DNA from: Variovorax sp. OV700
GTDB lineage: Bacteria; Pseudomonadota; Gammaproteobacteria; Burkholderiales; Burkholderiaceae_C
Direction: 5' to 3'
Length of the DNA stretch: 64,000 nt
Assembly (NCBI RefSeq): GCF_900099805.1
Contig: NZ_FNDR01000005.1
Location: 467,312 to 531,311 of the forward strand
The notes under the pieces were generated by a model. It searched no databases and was not told the DNA's origin. It saw only the letters and a program-made list of their open reading frames with translations. Below are positions 18,201-25,241 of this stretch, one piece after another. Position numbers and translations under genes: made by a program. Position 1 is the first letter of the stretch. The number at the start of each line of letters is the position of its first letter.

Positions 18201-18329
18201 CGGCAGGTCGATGTCCGGAAAGTTCTGCACCTTCATCGCGTTGAACGACAGCAGCCCACCGAAGGTGAGCAGCACGAACAGCATCACCGCCGGAATCGGG
18301 TTGCGGATGGACCATGCGGAAACATTCAT
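15219..18329 (-). CDS. RND efflux transporter permease (HAE1/MdtBC-like)
   Basis: A 1036-residue inner-membrane proton-driven drug exporter. It starts MNVSAWSIRNPIPAVMLFVLLTFGG (TM1) and has the two large periplasmic loops of the family. The TM4 segment GILVDDAIVEVENIVRH carries the paired aspartates of the proton relay. The C-terminal half repeats the fold (GVLCIYIVLVLLFKDFLHPV, GVATKNSILLVEYA). Its ATG overlaps the stop of the adaptor gene by 4 bases (18326-18329). It is the last gene of a tetR-OMF-MFP-RND operon. The exported substrate cannot be inferred. Confidence 0.94.
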   Translation of the reverse strand: MNVSAWSIRNPIPAVMLFVLLTFGGLLSFNAMKVQNFPDIDLPTVTVSAALPGAAPSQLETDVARKLENSIATVQGLKHITTKVQDGAATLIVEFRLEKPVQEAVDDVRSAVQRVRADLPADVRDPVVTKLDFAAQPVLAFTIASARMDIEALSWYVDNDITKKLLALPGVGAVNRVGGVTRQVHVDLDPAKLQALGASAADISRQLRQVQTESAGGRIDLGGSEQPVRTMATVQSADQLADMQIALSDGRRVRLDQVARISDTIAEPRAAALLNGKPVVGFEVARSRGASEVEVGRAIQKALADLRVQRPDIELTEAFNFVDPVEEEYDGSLHLLYEGAILAVIVVWLFLRDWRATFVSAVALPMSVIPAFIGMHLLGFSVNVISLLALSLVVGILVDDAIVEVENIVRHLRMGKSPYEAAMEAADEIGLAVIATTFTLIAVFLPTAFMSGVAGKFFKQFGWTASLAVFASLVVARVLTPMMAAYILKPVVGAEKEPRWLTAYMRAVEWSTHHRFKTMVLATLFFFGSLAMIPLLKTGFIPPDDNSQTQIYLSLAPGSTLAQTTAAAEETRRRVMQIKHVKSVYTTVAGGSAGGDPFANFGTPETRKATLTIKLDERGDRPRKQVIENQIRTALETLPGVRSTVGLGGSGEKYILALTGEDPAALASAASAVEKDLRTVPGLGNITSTASLVRPEIAVRPDFARAADLGVTSSAIAETLRVATLGDYDQALAKLNLAQRQVPIVVKLEDSARQNLDLLGRLSVPGARGPVMLSQVASLTMEGGPAVIDRYDRSRNVNFEIELSGVGLGDAKTAVTALPSIQKLPPGVRVTEVGDAEVMTELFASFGLAMLTGVLCIYIVLVLLFKDFLHPVTILCALPLALGGAFVGLLIGQKALSMPSLIGLIMLMGVATKNSILLVEYAIVARRDHGMTRWEALRDACHKRARPIIMTTLAMGAGMLPIAVGLGAADSSFRSPMAMAVIGGLITSTVLSLLVVPAVFTYVDDIEHWIRRTVRKVRGQPADPHIDDDLVERTAG

Positions 18330-19558
18330 GGACGTACCTTCGTTTCGTTCGCGCCCTGCCTGCCCGCGGCGGCCGAGGCGGCCGATGCAGCGGGCTGGGC
18401 ACCTGCGGTTGCCGGCGCGGGCGCCGCCACCACGCGCACCAGGTCGCCGTCATTCAGGAAGCCGGCCCCTTGCACCACGATCTGCGCGCCTTCGGGCAGC
18501 GCGCTGGTGATCTCGACGCGCTCACCGACGCGGCGGCCGGTCTGCACCTTGAGCTGCGCCACGCGGTTGTCGGGCAGCAGCATGAAGACGTTGTTGAAGC
18601 CGTCGCGCGGAACGATGGAGGTCTGCGGCACGGTGGGCGCCGAGCTGCGGCCGAGCTCGAAGTCGCCGCGCGCGAACATGCCGGCCTTGATGCCGGTGTT
18701 CTGCTGCACGTTCGGCAGGTCGACGTAGACCAGCGCCGCGCGCGTTTGCGGATCGACCGTGGGCGCGATGCTGCGCACCTTGCCGCGCACCTGCGCGCCG
18801 CTGGCGCTGACCACGAAGGCCGTGGTGCCCACCGCGATGCGGCTGAGCTCGGCCGAGGTGACCTCGGCGCGCCATTCGAGTCGGCCTTGGCGGATTAGCC
18901 GGAACAGCTCGGTGCCGGAGGCCACCACGCTGCCGACCGTGGCGGTGCGCGATGAGATCACGCCGTCGTCGGGGGCCAGCACCTGCGTGTTGCGCCCGCG
19001 AACCTGCTGCGCGGTAAGCACGGCTTCGGCGGCCTCGACGCGTGCCTTGGCGGTCTGCTCGGCGGTCTGGTACTGGTTGATCTGCTGCTGGCTCAGCGCG
19101 CCGGTGGCCTGCAGCGTGCGGGCGCGCGCCGCGTTGCCGGCTGCGTCGGCGGCGGTGGCCCTGGCTTCGGCGAGCGAGGCACGCGATTGCGCGATGTCTG
19201 CTTGCACGGTCTCGGGCGAGAAGACGGCGAGCACCTGACCCTTCTTGACCACGTCGCCCACGTTCACGCGCACTTCAGCGAGCCGGAGCCCGGTGGACTC
19301 GGAGCCCACGATGGCCTCCTGCCAGGCGGCCACGTTGCCGTTGGCCGCAAGGGTCTGCGTGAGCTCGGTGAGTTCGGGCTTGGCGACCGTGACCGTCAAC
19401 GTCGGCCGAGCAGCCGGGGCACCCGCCTTGTCCTTGGCGACCGCCGCCGGGGTGCCGGGCTCGCTCGCTGGCTTGCGTGTCAGCCACACGACCGCCGCAA
19501 CGACGATGACGAGCGCCAGCAGCGCGATGGCGAGGGTGGAGCGTTTGATACTTTTCAT
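18326..19558 (-). CDS. RND efflux periplasmic adaptor subunit
   Basis: A 410-residue membrane fusion protein. The N-terminal anchor STLAIALLALVIVVAAVVWL is followed by a flexible linker, a lipoyl/barrel-sandwich half (VGSESTGLRLAEVRVNVGDVVKKGQVLAVF), an alpha-hairpin of alanine-rich heptads (about 135-205), the second lipoyl half (VLAPDDGVISSRTATVG) and a beta-barrel domain. The ATG at 19558 overlaps the stop of the outer-membrane gene (ATGA). The low-complexity PATAGAQPAASAASAAAG near the C-terminus is a likely disordered tail. It bridges the RND pump and the outer-membrane channel. Confidence 0.92.
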   Translation of the reverse strand: MKSIKRSTLAIALLALVIVVAAVVWLTRKPASEPGTPAAVAKDKAGAPAARPTLTVTVAKPELTELTQTLAANGNVAAWQEAIVGSESTGLRLAEVRVNVGDVVKKGQVLAVFSPETVQADIAQSRASLAEARATAADAAGNAARARTLQATGALSQQQINQYQTAEQTAKARVEAAEAVLTAQQVRGRNTQVLAPDDGVISSRTATVGSVVASGTELFRLIRQGRLEWRAEVTSAELSRIAVGTTAFVVSASGAQVRGKVRSIAPTVDPQTRAALVYVDLPNVQQNTGIKAGMFARGDFELGRSSAPTVPQTSIVPRDGFNNVFMLLPDNRVAQLKVQTGRRVGERVEITSALPEGAQIVVQGAGFLNDGDLVRVVAAPAPATAGAQPAASAASAAAGRQGANETKVRP

Positions 19559-21048
19559 GGCGACGTCGCGACCTTGGCGGCCGGGTTGGAAGTCATCGAG
19601 GGCGATCCGGGGCGGGCCCAGCCACCGCCCATCGAGCGGTAGAGCGCAACCCAGGCTTGGGCCCGTTCGCGCTGCAGCGAGACGCGCGCGGTTTGCGCGG
19701 CAAAGAGGGTGCGGCGCGAATCCTCGAGTTCGAACAGGCTGGCCAATCCGCTCTGGTAGCGGGCCTGTGTGGCGTCGAAGGAAGCCTGATAGTTCTTCAC
19801 AGCGGAATCGGCGTCGGTGGCGCGCGCATCGGTGGCGTCGAGATTGACCAGTGCTTCTTCGACCTCGCGCACCGCTTGTCGCACGTTCGCGCGGTAGAGC
19901 GACACGGCTTCGGTGTAGCGCGCCTTGGCCGCATCGCTGTTGGCCGCGCGTGCGCCGCCGTCGAGCAGCGGGACGGTGAGCGACACCGGGCCAATCGACC
20001 AGGTGTCGAGCGACGCCCGAAAGCCGCTGGTGCGGATCTGCATGCGGCCGATGGAGCCCGAGATGCTGAGCTTGGGATAGCGCTCGGCTTCGGCGGAGCC
20101 CACGTCCGCGCTGGCCGATGCCACGCCGAGTTCGGTCGCATACACGTCGGGCCGCTGCGAGATGGCTTCGGCCGGCACGCTGGCGATGCTGCCCACCACC
20201 GGCAGCGCACGCTGCGCGGGGGAGGCGGCCAGCTTCTGTTCGAGCGTGGGCTCGTCGATGCCGCTGAGCGCCACCAGCGCCTTGCGCTGCACCGCGCACT
20301 GGGCGCGCTGCTGCGTGAGGCGGCCCGAGGCGTCCGAGGCGCTGGCGCGCGCCAGCGCGGCGTCGGCCGGGGCAGTGAAACCGGCGCGCGCCGACAGGTC
20401 CGTGAGGCGCGCGGTTTCGCCGCGCGATTTCGCATCCGATTCGGCCACGCGCAGCTGCTGCTGGCAGGCGCGTTCAGCGAAGTACGCATTGGCCGTTTCG
20501 GCCGCGACGGCCACGCGCGCGTCATGCCATTTGGCGGTGGCGCTGCTGAGCTTCTGCTCGGCCGAATCGCGGTCGGAGCGCAGGCGGCCGAACAGGTCGA
20601 TCTCCCATCTGGATTGCAAGCCGGCCTGCAGCGTGGTCACCGGCGCGATGGCCGCGCTGGCGCTGGTGGACGAGGAGGCCGTCGTGCCGCCTGAGCCGAA
20701 GGAAGAGCCCGAGACACCGCGGCTGGCCGACAGCGTGCCATCCAGGTTGGGCAGCAGCGCCGCGCCGGCCTGCACGCGCGTGGAGCGCGCCTCGGCCACG
20801 CGCGCAGCGGCGCTCGCGAGGTTGGGGCTTGCGGTTTCGGCCGCAGCAATCAGTTCGACCAGCAGCGGGTCGTCGAGCTGGCGCCACCAGTCGGCCAGCG
20901 AAGCCACCGAGCCGCCGTGGGGCAGCGGCGCATGCCACTGCGCGGGGAACGGCGCCTCCACCGTGGCCGGCGGGCGCGTCAGGCCGCAGCCGGCCAGGCC
21001 CACACCGAGCGGCAGGCACACGGCGGCAATCCATCGAAGTCGTCTCAT
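19555..21048 (-). CDS. Outer-membrane efflux lipoprotein (NodT/OprM family)
   Basis: A 497-residue TolC-like channel subunit. The lipoprotein signal peptide MRRLRWIAAVCLPLGVGLAGC places the lipidated cysteine at 21. Two repeated outer-membrane efflux domains follow: residues 60-260 with WWRQLDDPLLVELIAAA, and a second with YPKLSISGSIGRMQI and VPLLDGGARAANSDAAKARY. The serine/threonine-rich insert GSGGTTASSSTSASAA around residue 115 is at a turn position. The ATG at 21048 overlaps the tetR stop by 4 bases. It completes the tripartite pump. Confidence 0.92.
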   Translation of the reverse strand: MRRLRWIAAVCLPLGVGLAGCGLTRPPATVEAPFPAQWHAPLPHGGSVASLADWWRQLDDPLLVELIAAAETASPNLASAAARVAEARSTRVQAGAALLPNLDGTLSASRGVSGSSFGSGGTTASSSTSASAAIAPVTTLQAGLQSRWEIDLFGRLRSDRDSAEQKLSSATAKWHDARVAVAAETANAYFAERACQQQLRVAESDAKSRGETARLTDLSARAGFTAPADAALARASASDASGRLTQQRAQCAVQRKALVALSGIDEPTLEQKLAASPAQRALPVVGSIASVPAEAISQRPDVYATELGVASASADVGSAEAERYPKLSISGSIGRMQIRTSGFRASLDTWSIGPVSLTVPLLDGGARAANSDAAKARYTEAVSLYRANVRQAVREVEEALVNLDATDARATDADSAVKNYQASFDATQARYQSGLASLFELEDSRRTLFAAQTARVSLQRERAQAWVALYRSMGGGWARPGSPSMTSNPAAKVATSP

Positions 21049-21770
21049 GTCTTCTTTCTCCCGGAACGGGCAGCAGGTACGGCCGTGGGCTTGGCAATCG
21101 CTTTGCGGCGCAGGACTTCCGCCTCGACCAGCGCAACGGCATAGCCCGTGAGGCGTTGCGCCCATGCGTCCACATTTTTCGGAGTGTTCAGCAGTGAAGG
21201 GCGTATGGCGTCGACCAGATCCTGGCTCACGAAAAGCTGCACCGCGAGCCCGGTGATGGCGAAGGTCAGGCGGTGCACGTCGTCGTCGGGCCGCGCAAGA
21301 CCCAGGCGGCGGCACAGCACGCCGGCAATCGCAATGTGTGGCGCCTTGATGTCGCGCTCGAATTCCTTGGCCCACTGGCTGGTGGGCTCGAGCATCTCAC
21401 GCATGTGCAGCTGGATGCATTGCCGAACGATCTCGCCCTGCTTGAGCGGCTCGACCATGCGGGTGAAGAAGATGCGCAGTGCTTCTTCCATCGGCAGATC
21501 GGGCGCGTCGTACAGCGAAACGAAATCTCCGGCATTGCCGCCCATCGGTTCGCCGAAGGTGGCGGCATACAAACCGGCCTTGTCGCCGAAGTAGTAGCTG
21601 ATGGCCGAGATGTTGACGTCCGCCGCGCGCGCGATCTCGCGGGTCGAGGTCTTGGCGTAGCCGTTGGCCGCAAAGAGGGCCAGGGCGGCGTAGAGAAGGC
21701 GCTGGCGCGCTTCGACGCCGTCGCTGCGCGGCGCGCGGGCGGAAATGGCTTGCAGGGCAGGAGCGCTCAT
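21045..21770 (-). CDS. TetR-family regulator with CerR-like C-terminal domain
   Basis: A 241-residue regulator. The HTH is at about 25-60 (TSTREIARAADVNISAISYYFGDKAGLY). The C-terminal ligand domain (MREMLEPTSQWAKEF, FAITGLAVQLFVSQDLVDAIRP) resembles the CerR/YbiH type that controls efflux genes. The ATG at 21770 is preferred over an in-frame TTG at 21800, which would fall inside the palindrome at 21795-21810. As first gene of the efflux operon, co-translated with it, it probably represses its own transcription and the pump until a drug binds. Confidence 0.88.
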   Translation of the reverse strand: MSAPALQAISARAPRSDGVEARQRLLYAALALFAANGYAKTSTREIARAADVNISAISYYFGDKAGLYAATFGEPMGGNAGDFVSLYDAPDLPMEEALRIFFTRMVEPLKQGEIVRQCIQLHMREMLEPTSQWAKEFERDIKAPHIAIAGVLCRRLGLARPDDDVHRLTFAITGLAVQLFVSQDLVDAIRPSLLNTPKNVDAWAQRLTGYAVALVEAEVLRRKAIAKPTAVPAARSGRKKT

Positions 21771-21794
21771 GCCGGCGATTAGACCATTGTGGGC

Positions 21795-21810
21795 AATCAA
21801 ACGATTGATT
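21795..21810. promoter_or_regulatory. Putative TetR operator (6-4-6 palindrome)
   Basis: AATCAA, ACGA, TTGATT form a perfect dyad 25 bases upstream of the tetR ATG. Its position at the head of an autoregulated TetR efflux operon fits an operator. Binding is inferred. Confidence 0.5.
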
Positions 21811-21850
21811 TACTTATGCCAGCATGAGGGCTTTCTTCTGACTGTCCGGC

Positions 21851-21886
21851 CAATGCGCATTTTGGGCATTTTGCAAAGGCGCATTG
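21851..21886. promoter_or_regulatory. Spaced dyad directly before the sigma-54 activator gene
   Basis: CAATGCGC (21851-21858) and GCGCATTG (21879-21886) are exact inverted copies 20 bases apart, ending right before the ATG at 21887. The left arm is part of the self-palindrome AATGCGCATT. It may be an autoregulatory site for the activator or for another regulator. Confidence 0.35.
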
Positions 21887-23470
21887 ATGCTCGATTGGCA
21901 GGCGATTGATGCGCGCTACGATCCGCCCATGTCTGCTGTTCCGCCCGTTTCCGCACCGCCCGCTTTGCCAACTCTGCCTCTGGATGCCGACGGCATCCTC
22001 GCGCTGGCGGCGCGATCGATGTTCCATCTGTTCTCTAGCATCAGCCAAGGCATGTTCCTGGTCGACCGCAGCGGGCGCATCGTGTGGGTCAACGAAGGTT
22101 ACCGGCGCTTCCTGCCGGCGCTGGGCTTCTCGTCGATAGATGAGTTCATGGGCCACATGGTCGAGGACGTCATTCCCAACACGCAGATGCGGCGCGTGCT
22201 CGAAACCGGCGAGCCGATCCTCGTCGACCTGCTCACCAACAAGGCGGGTACTTTCGTTGTCAGCCGCATTCCGCTGCGTGCCGAAAGCGATGGGCGCGAG
22301 GGCAGGGCGGGAGAGGTCATCGGCGCCATCGGCATCGTGCTGTTCGACCAGCCCGAAACCACGCTGCAGCCGCTCATCAGCAAGTTCGCTCTGCTGCAGC
22401 GCGACCTGGACGACGCACGGCGCGAGCTGGCGAGCCAGCGCAACAACCCGCTGTACCAGCACGCGGCCGACGGGCAGCGCCGCTCCAAGTACACCTTTGC
22501 CAGCTTCATCGGCAGCAGCCCCGCGGCGGTGGAGGTGAAGCGCCATGCGCGCCGCGCCGCACAGTCCACGAGCCCGGTGCTGCTGCTCGGCGAAACGGGC
22601 ACCGGCAAGGAGCTGCTCGCGCATGCGATCCACGCATCGTCGGCGCGAGCCAAGGGGCAGTTCGTCAGCGTCAACATCGCGGCCGTGCCCGACACGCTGC
22701 TGGAGGCCGAATTCTTCGGTTTCGCGCCTGGAGCCTTCACGGGCGCCGATCGCCGCGGCCGCGAAGGCAAATTCAAGCTGGCCGACGGCGGCAGTCTTTT
22801 TCTCGACGAGATCGGCGACATGCCGCTCGGCCTGCAGGCCAAGCTGCTGCGAGCGCTGCAGGAAGGCGAGATCGAACCGCTCGGCTCCAACAAGCTGGTG
22901 CCCTTCGATGCGCGCGTGATTGCCGCCACGTCGCGCGACCTGCCCGAGCTGGTGCGCCGCGGCCAATTCCGCGAAGACCTGTACTACCGCCTCAACGTGC
23001 TGCCGCTGCGCGTGCCGCCGCTGCGCGAGCGCCGCAGCGACATTCCGGCGCTGGTCGAGGCATTGGGCGAAGACATGGCGCTGCGCAGCGGCGAGGCGCC
23101 GCCCGAACTCACGCCCGATGCGCTGGCGCTCTTGGCCGGCCAGCACTGGCGTGGCAACATCCGCGAGCTGCGCAACGTGCTGGAGCAAGTGACCATGCGC
23201 AGCGACTCGCAGCGCATCGATGCGGCGCAGCTCGAACGCATCCTGCGCGAAGCGGGGCTGGATCAGATCGCGCCGCCCGATGTCCTGCACTCGTCGGGCG
23301 ACGAAGAGGCGGCGCTGCTGCGGCCGCTGGCGCAACAGGTTGCGGAACTGGAACAGAAAGCCATTGCCGCTGCGCTCGCGAGCACAGGCGGCAACAAGCT
23401 CGCGACCTCGCGGCTGCTCGGCATTTCACGCGCGACGCTGTATGAACGGATGACGAATCCGGTTCGCTGA
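21887..23470 (+). CDS. Sigma-54-dependent Fis-family transcriptional activator with PAS domain
   Basis: An enhancer-binding protein of 527 residues (513 if the ATG at 21929 is used; AAAGG seven bases before 21887 favours the longer form). An N-terminal PAS-like sensor (about 40-150, FLVDRSGRIVWVNEGYRRFL) precedes the AAA+ core with Walker A GETGTGKE, the sigma-54 contact loop GAFTGA, Walker B SLFLDEIGD and the arginine-finger region REDLYYRLNVLPLRVPPLRERR. The C-terminal Fis HTH is NKLATSRLLGISRATLYERM. Because GAFTGA is intact it should activate sigma-54 promoters, and one lies at 23839 in front of the next operon. The set-up resembles HbcR-type regulators of 3-hydroxybutyrate use; that analogy is an inference. 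Confidence 0.9.
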   Translation: MLDWQAIDARYDPPMSAVPPVSAPPALPTLPLDADGILALAARSMFHLFSSISQGMFLVDRSGRIVWVNEGYRRFLPALGFSSIDEFMGHMVEDVIPNTQMRRVLETGEPILVDLLTNKAGTFVVSRIPLRAESDGREGRAGEVIGAIGIVLFDQPETTLQPLISKFALLQRDLDDARRELASQRNNPLYQHAADGQRRSKYTFASFIGSSPAAVEVKRHARRAAQSTSPVLLLGETGTGKELLAHAIHASSARAKGQFVSVNIAAVPDTLLEAEFFGFAPGAFTGADRRGREGKFKLADGGSLFLDEIGDMPLGLQAKLLRALQEGEIEPLGSNKLVPFDARVIAATSRDLPELVRRGQFREDLYYRLNVLPLRVPPLRERRSDIPALVEALGEDMALRSGEAPPELTPDALALLAGQHWRGNIRELRNVLEQVTMRSDSQRIDAAQLERILREAGLDQIAPPDVLHSSGDEEAALLRPLAQQVAELEQKAIAAALASTGGNKLATSRLLGISRATLYERMTNPVR

Positions 23471-23519
23471 AGCACTCGAATGATGGTGCGAGAGGGGGGC
23501 CGCCGGCGCAATGGCGGCA

Positions 23520-23547
23520 GCCAAAAAAAGACCCGCCGAAGCGGGTC
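23520..23547 (-). terminator. Intrinsic terminator pointing left, without an obvious gene
   Basis: Read on the minus strand this is GACCCGC, TTCG, GCGGGTC followed by seven T: a 7-base-pair stem with a UUCG tetraloop and a U-tract, a textbook terminator. No minus-strand gene lies to its right before 23886. It may end an unannotated small RNA, or its hairpin may simply protect the plus-strand mRNA of the activator. Confidence 0.65.
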
Positions 23548-23744
23548 AGGGGCAGCCCCCGCGTCGGAGGGAGGAGGGAGAGGTAGCCAGGGGTGCCAAG
23601 TGCCAATGTAGGCAGGAATCTGGGAGAAATATGGGTGCCGTACCGTCGTCCTGTTTCCTGTCGCTCGTAGTCCGAAAATTGGCTGAACAGTGGCGGCGAT
23701 CTGCGAGTGAATCTTCTCGAAAACCCTGACTGACAAAAATACAA
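23548..23744. other. Rest of the 415-base intergenic region, no gene seen
   Basis: Between the activator gene and the Liv-type operon this stretch has a purine-rich segment near 23565-23595 and no reading frame with protein-like composition. It lies between the left-pointing terminator and the predicted enhancer palindrome. Its job is probably to hold regulatory spacing, or a small minus-strand RNA. Confidence 0.4.
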
Positions 23745-23763
23745 ATGCCTGAATATCAGGCAT
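23745..23763. promoter_or_regulatory. Putative upstream activating sequence for the sigma-54 activator
   Basis: ATGCCTGA, ATA, TCAGGCAT form a perfect 8-3-8 dyad. Its centre is about 111 bases upstream of the start site predicted from the -24/-12 promoter at 23839-23854. Enhancer-binding proteins with Fis-type HTHs normally bind such dyads at 80-200 bases upstream. The activator gene is directly upstream. Confidence 0.6.
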
Positions 23764-23838
23764 CGAGAGTGTTCCTAAACCAGGCGAAATCGGTTCTTCT
23801 CCAATGAAGAATCCTTTGTTATCAATGGTTTGGGCGTG

Positions 23839-23854
23839 TGGCACGAACTGTGCA
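23839..23854 (+). promoter_or_regulatory. Sigma-54 (-24/-12) promoter of the binding-protein/depolymerase/Liv operon
   Basis: The sequence TGGCACGAACTGTGCA matches the sigma-54 consensus TGGCACG-N4-TTGCA at all but one position, with exact GG-to-GC spacing. The predicted start site is near 23865. This leaves a leader of about 20 bases containing AAGGAG at 23873-23878, seven bases before the ATG at 23886. Confidence 0.78.
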
Positions 23855-23885
23855 ATATTCAGTCACCTATTTAAGGAGACAAAGA

Positions 23886-25073
23886 ATGAACCGTCGCCAC
23901 CTCGTCGCCCTGGCCGCACTTGCCACCTGCGCCGCCGCAGCCCCTGCTTGGGCCCAGTCCAACGAAATCCGCATCGCGCACATCTACAGCAAGACCGGTC
24001 CGCTCGAGGCCTATGGCAAGCAGACGCAGACCGGCTTCACGATGGGCCTGGATTACGCCACCGGCGGCACGATGACGGTCAACGGCAAGAAGCTGGTGGT
24101 CATCGAGAAGGACGACCAGGGCAAGCCCGACCTTGGCAAGTCGCTGCTGGCGGCCGCGTATTCCGACGACAAGGCCGCGCTGGCGGTGGGCCCCACGGCT
24201 TCTGGCGTGGCGCTGGCCATGCTGCCGGTGGCCGAGGAGTACAAGAAGATTCTGATCGTCGAGCCGGCGGTTGCCGATTCGATCACCGGGGACAAGTGGA
24301 ACAAATACATCTTCCGCACCGGTCGCAATTCGAGCCAGGACGCCATCTCCAACGCGGTGGCCATCGACAAGGCCGGCGTGACCGTGGCCACGCTTGCGCA
24401 GGACAACGCCTTCGGCCGCGACGGCGTGAAGGCCTTCGGCGCCGCGCTCAAGAAGGCGAAGCTGGTGCACGAGGAATACCTGCCACCCGCCACCACCGAC
24501 TTCACGGCCGGCGCGCAGCGCCTGATCGACAAGCTCAAGGACCAGCCGGGCCGCAAGATCATCTGGATCGTCTGGGCTGGCGCGGGCAATCCGTTCAAGA
24601 TCGTCGACCTGGACCTGAAGCGCTACAACATCGAGATCGCGACGGGCGGCAACATCCTGCCGGCCATGGCGGCCTACAAGAACCTGCCGGGCATGGAAGG
24701 GGCGGCGTACTACTATTTCGGCATCCCGAAGAATCCCGTGAACGAAGCCCTCGTCGCGGCGCACTACAAGGAATACAAGACGCCGCCGGACTTCTTCACA
24801 GCCGGCGGTTTCTCGGCCGCGATGGCGGTGGTCACCGCGCTCAAGAAGACGGGCGGCGACACCAGCACCAACAAGCTCATCAGCGCCATGGAAGGCATGA
24901 GCTTCGACACGCCCAAGGGCAAGATGACCTTCCGCAAGGAAGACCACCAGGCGATGCAGTCGATGTACCACTTCAAGATCAAGAACGATCCCGCCTTTGC
25001 ATGGGGCGTGCCGGAGCTGGTGCGCGAGATCAAGCCCGAAGAGATGGACATCCCGATCAAGAACAAGCGCTGA
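23886..25073 (+). CDS. Branched-chain-amino-acid-type ABC transporter substrate-binding protein
   Basis: A 395-residue periplasmic protein of the LivK family. The signal peptide MNRRHLVALAALATCAAAAPAWAQ is followed by NEIRIAHIYSKTGPLEAYGKQTQTGF, the first strand and ligand loop of the family. The rest is a two-lobe type I binding fold with VGPTASGVALAMLPVAEEY in the hinge region. It is first in an operon with a secreted PHA depolymerase and the LivGFHM parts, behind the sigma-54 promoter. The ligand is unknown. Because of the depolymerase, hydroxybutyrate or its oligomers are candidates, but aromatic acids or amino acids remain possible. Confidence 0.9.
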   Translation: MNRRHLVALAALATCAAAAPAWAQSNEIRIAHIYSKTGPLEAYGKQTQTGFTMGLDYATGGTMTVNGKKLVVIEKDDQGKPDLGKSLLAAAYSDDKAALAVGPTASGVALAMLPVAEEYKKILIVEPAVADSITGDKWNKYIFRTGRNSSQDAISNAVAIDKAGVTVATLAQDNAFGRDGVKAFGAALKKAKLVHEEYLPPATTDFTAGAQRLIDKLKDQPGRKIIWIVWAGAGNPFKIVDLDLKRYNIEIATGGNILPAMAAYKNLPGMEGAAYYYFGIPKNPVNEALVAAHYKEYKTPPDFFTAGGFSAAMAVVTALKKTGGDTSTNKLISAMEGMSFDTPKGKMTFRKEDHQAMQSMYHFKIKNDPAFAWGVPELVREIKPEEMDIPIKNKR

Positions 25074-25100
25074 TCGGCACCCCGATACCGCGGTCCTGAG

Positions 25101-25170
25101 GCCGCATCCCTTTCGCCCCGGCATGGCCGCCGGGCGGAGCGCCAGCCTGCGCCTTTGTAGCGGATGCGGC
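25101..25170 (+). repeat. Long imperfect hairpin between the binding-protein and depolymerase genes
   Basis: GCCGCATCC (25101-25109) and GGATGCGGC (25162-25170) are exact complements enclosing a GC-rich, self-complementary interior. Structures at this place, directly after a binding-protein gene, often protect the 3' end of that message, so the receptor is made in excess over the downstream genes. Confidence 0.45.
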
Positions 25171-25241
25171 GGCGCAACCAATGGCCCATTCGTCAGCAAT
25201 CAAGCAAGCGTTCGATACACCTACAACAGAAGGAGACAGCG

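Noticed and set aside
16590..18728. Open frame of about 710 codons on the plus strand opposite the first RND pump and adaptor
   Set aside because: Antisense shadow of conserved genes, with no recognisable protein features.
23263..23844. Minus-strand frame starting near 23844 across the sigma-54 promoter region
   Set aside because: It runs through a terminator hairpin into the antisense of the activator gene and lacks a ribosome binding site. A non-coding RNA is the more reasonable reading.
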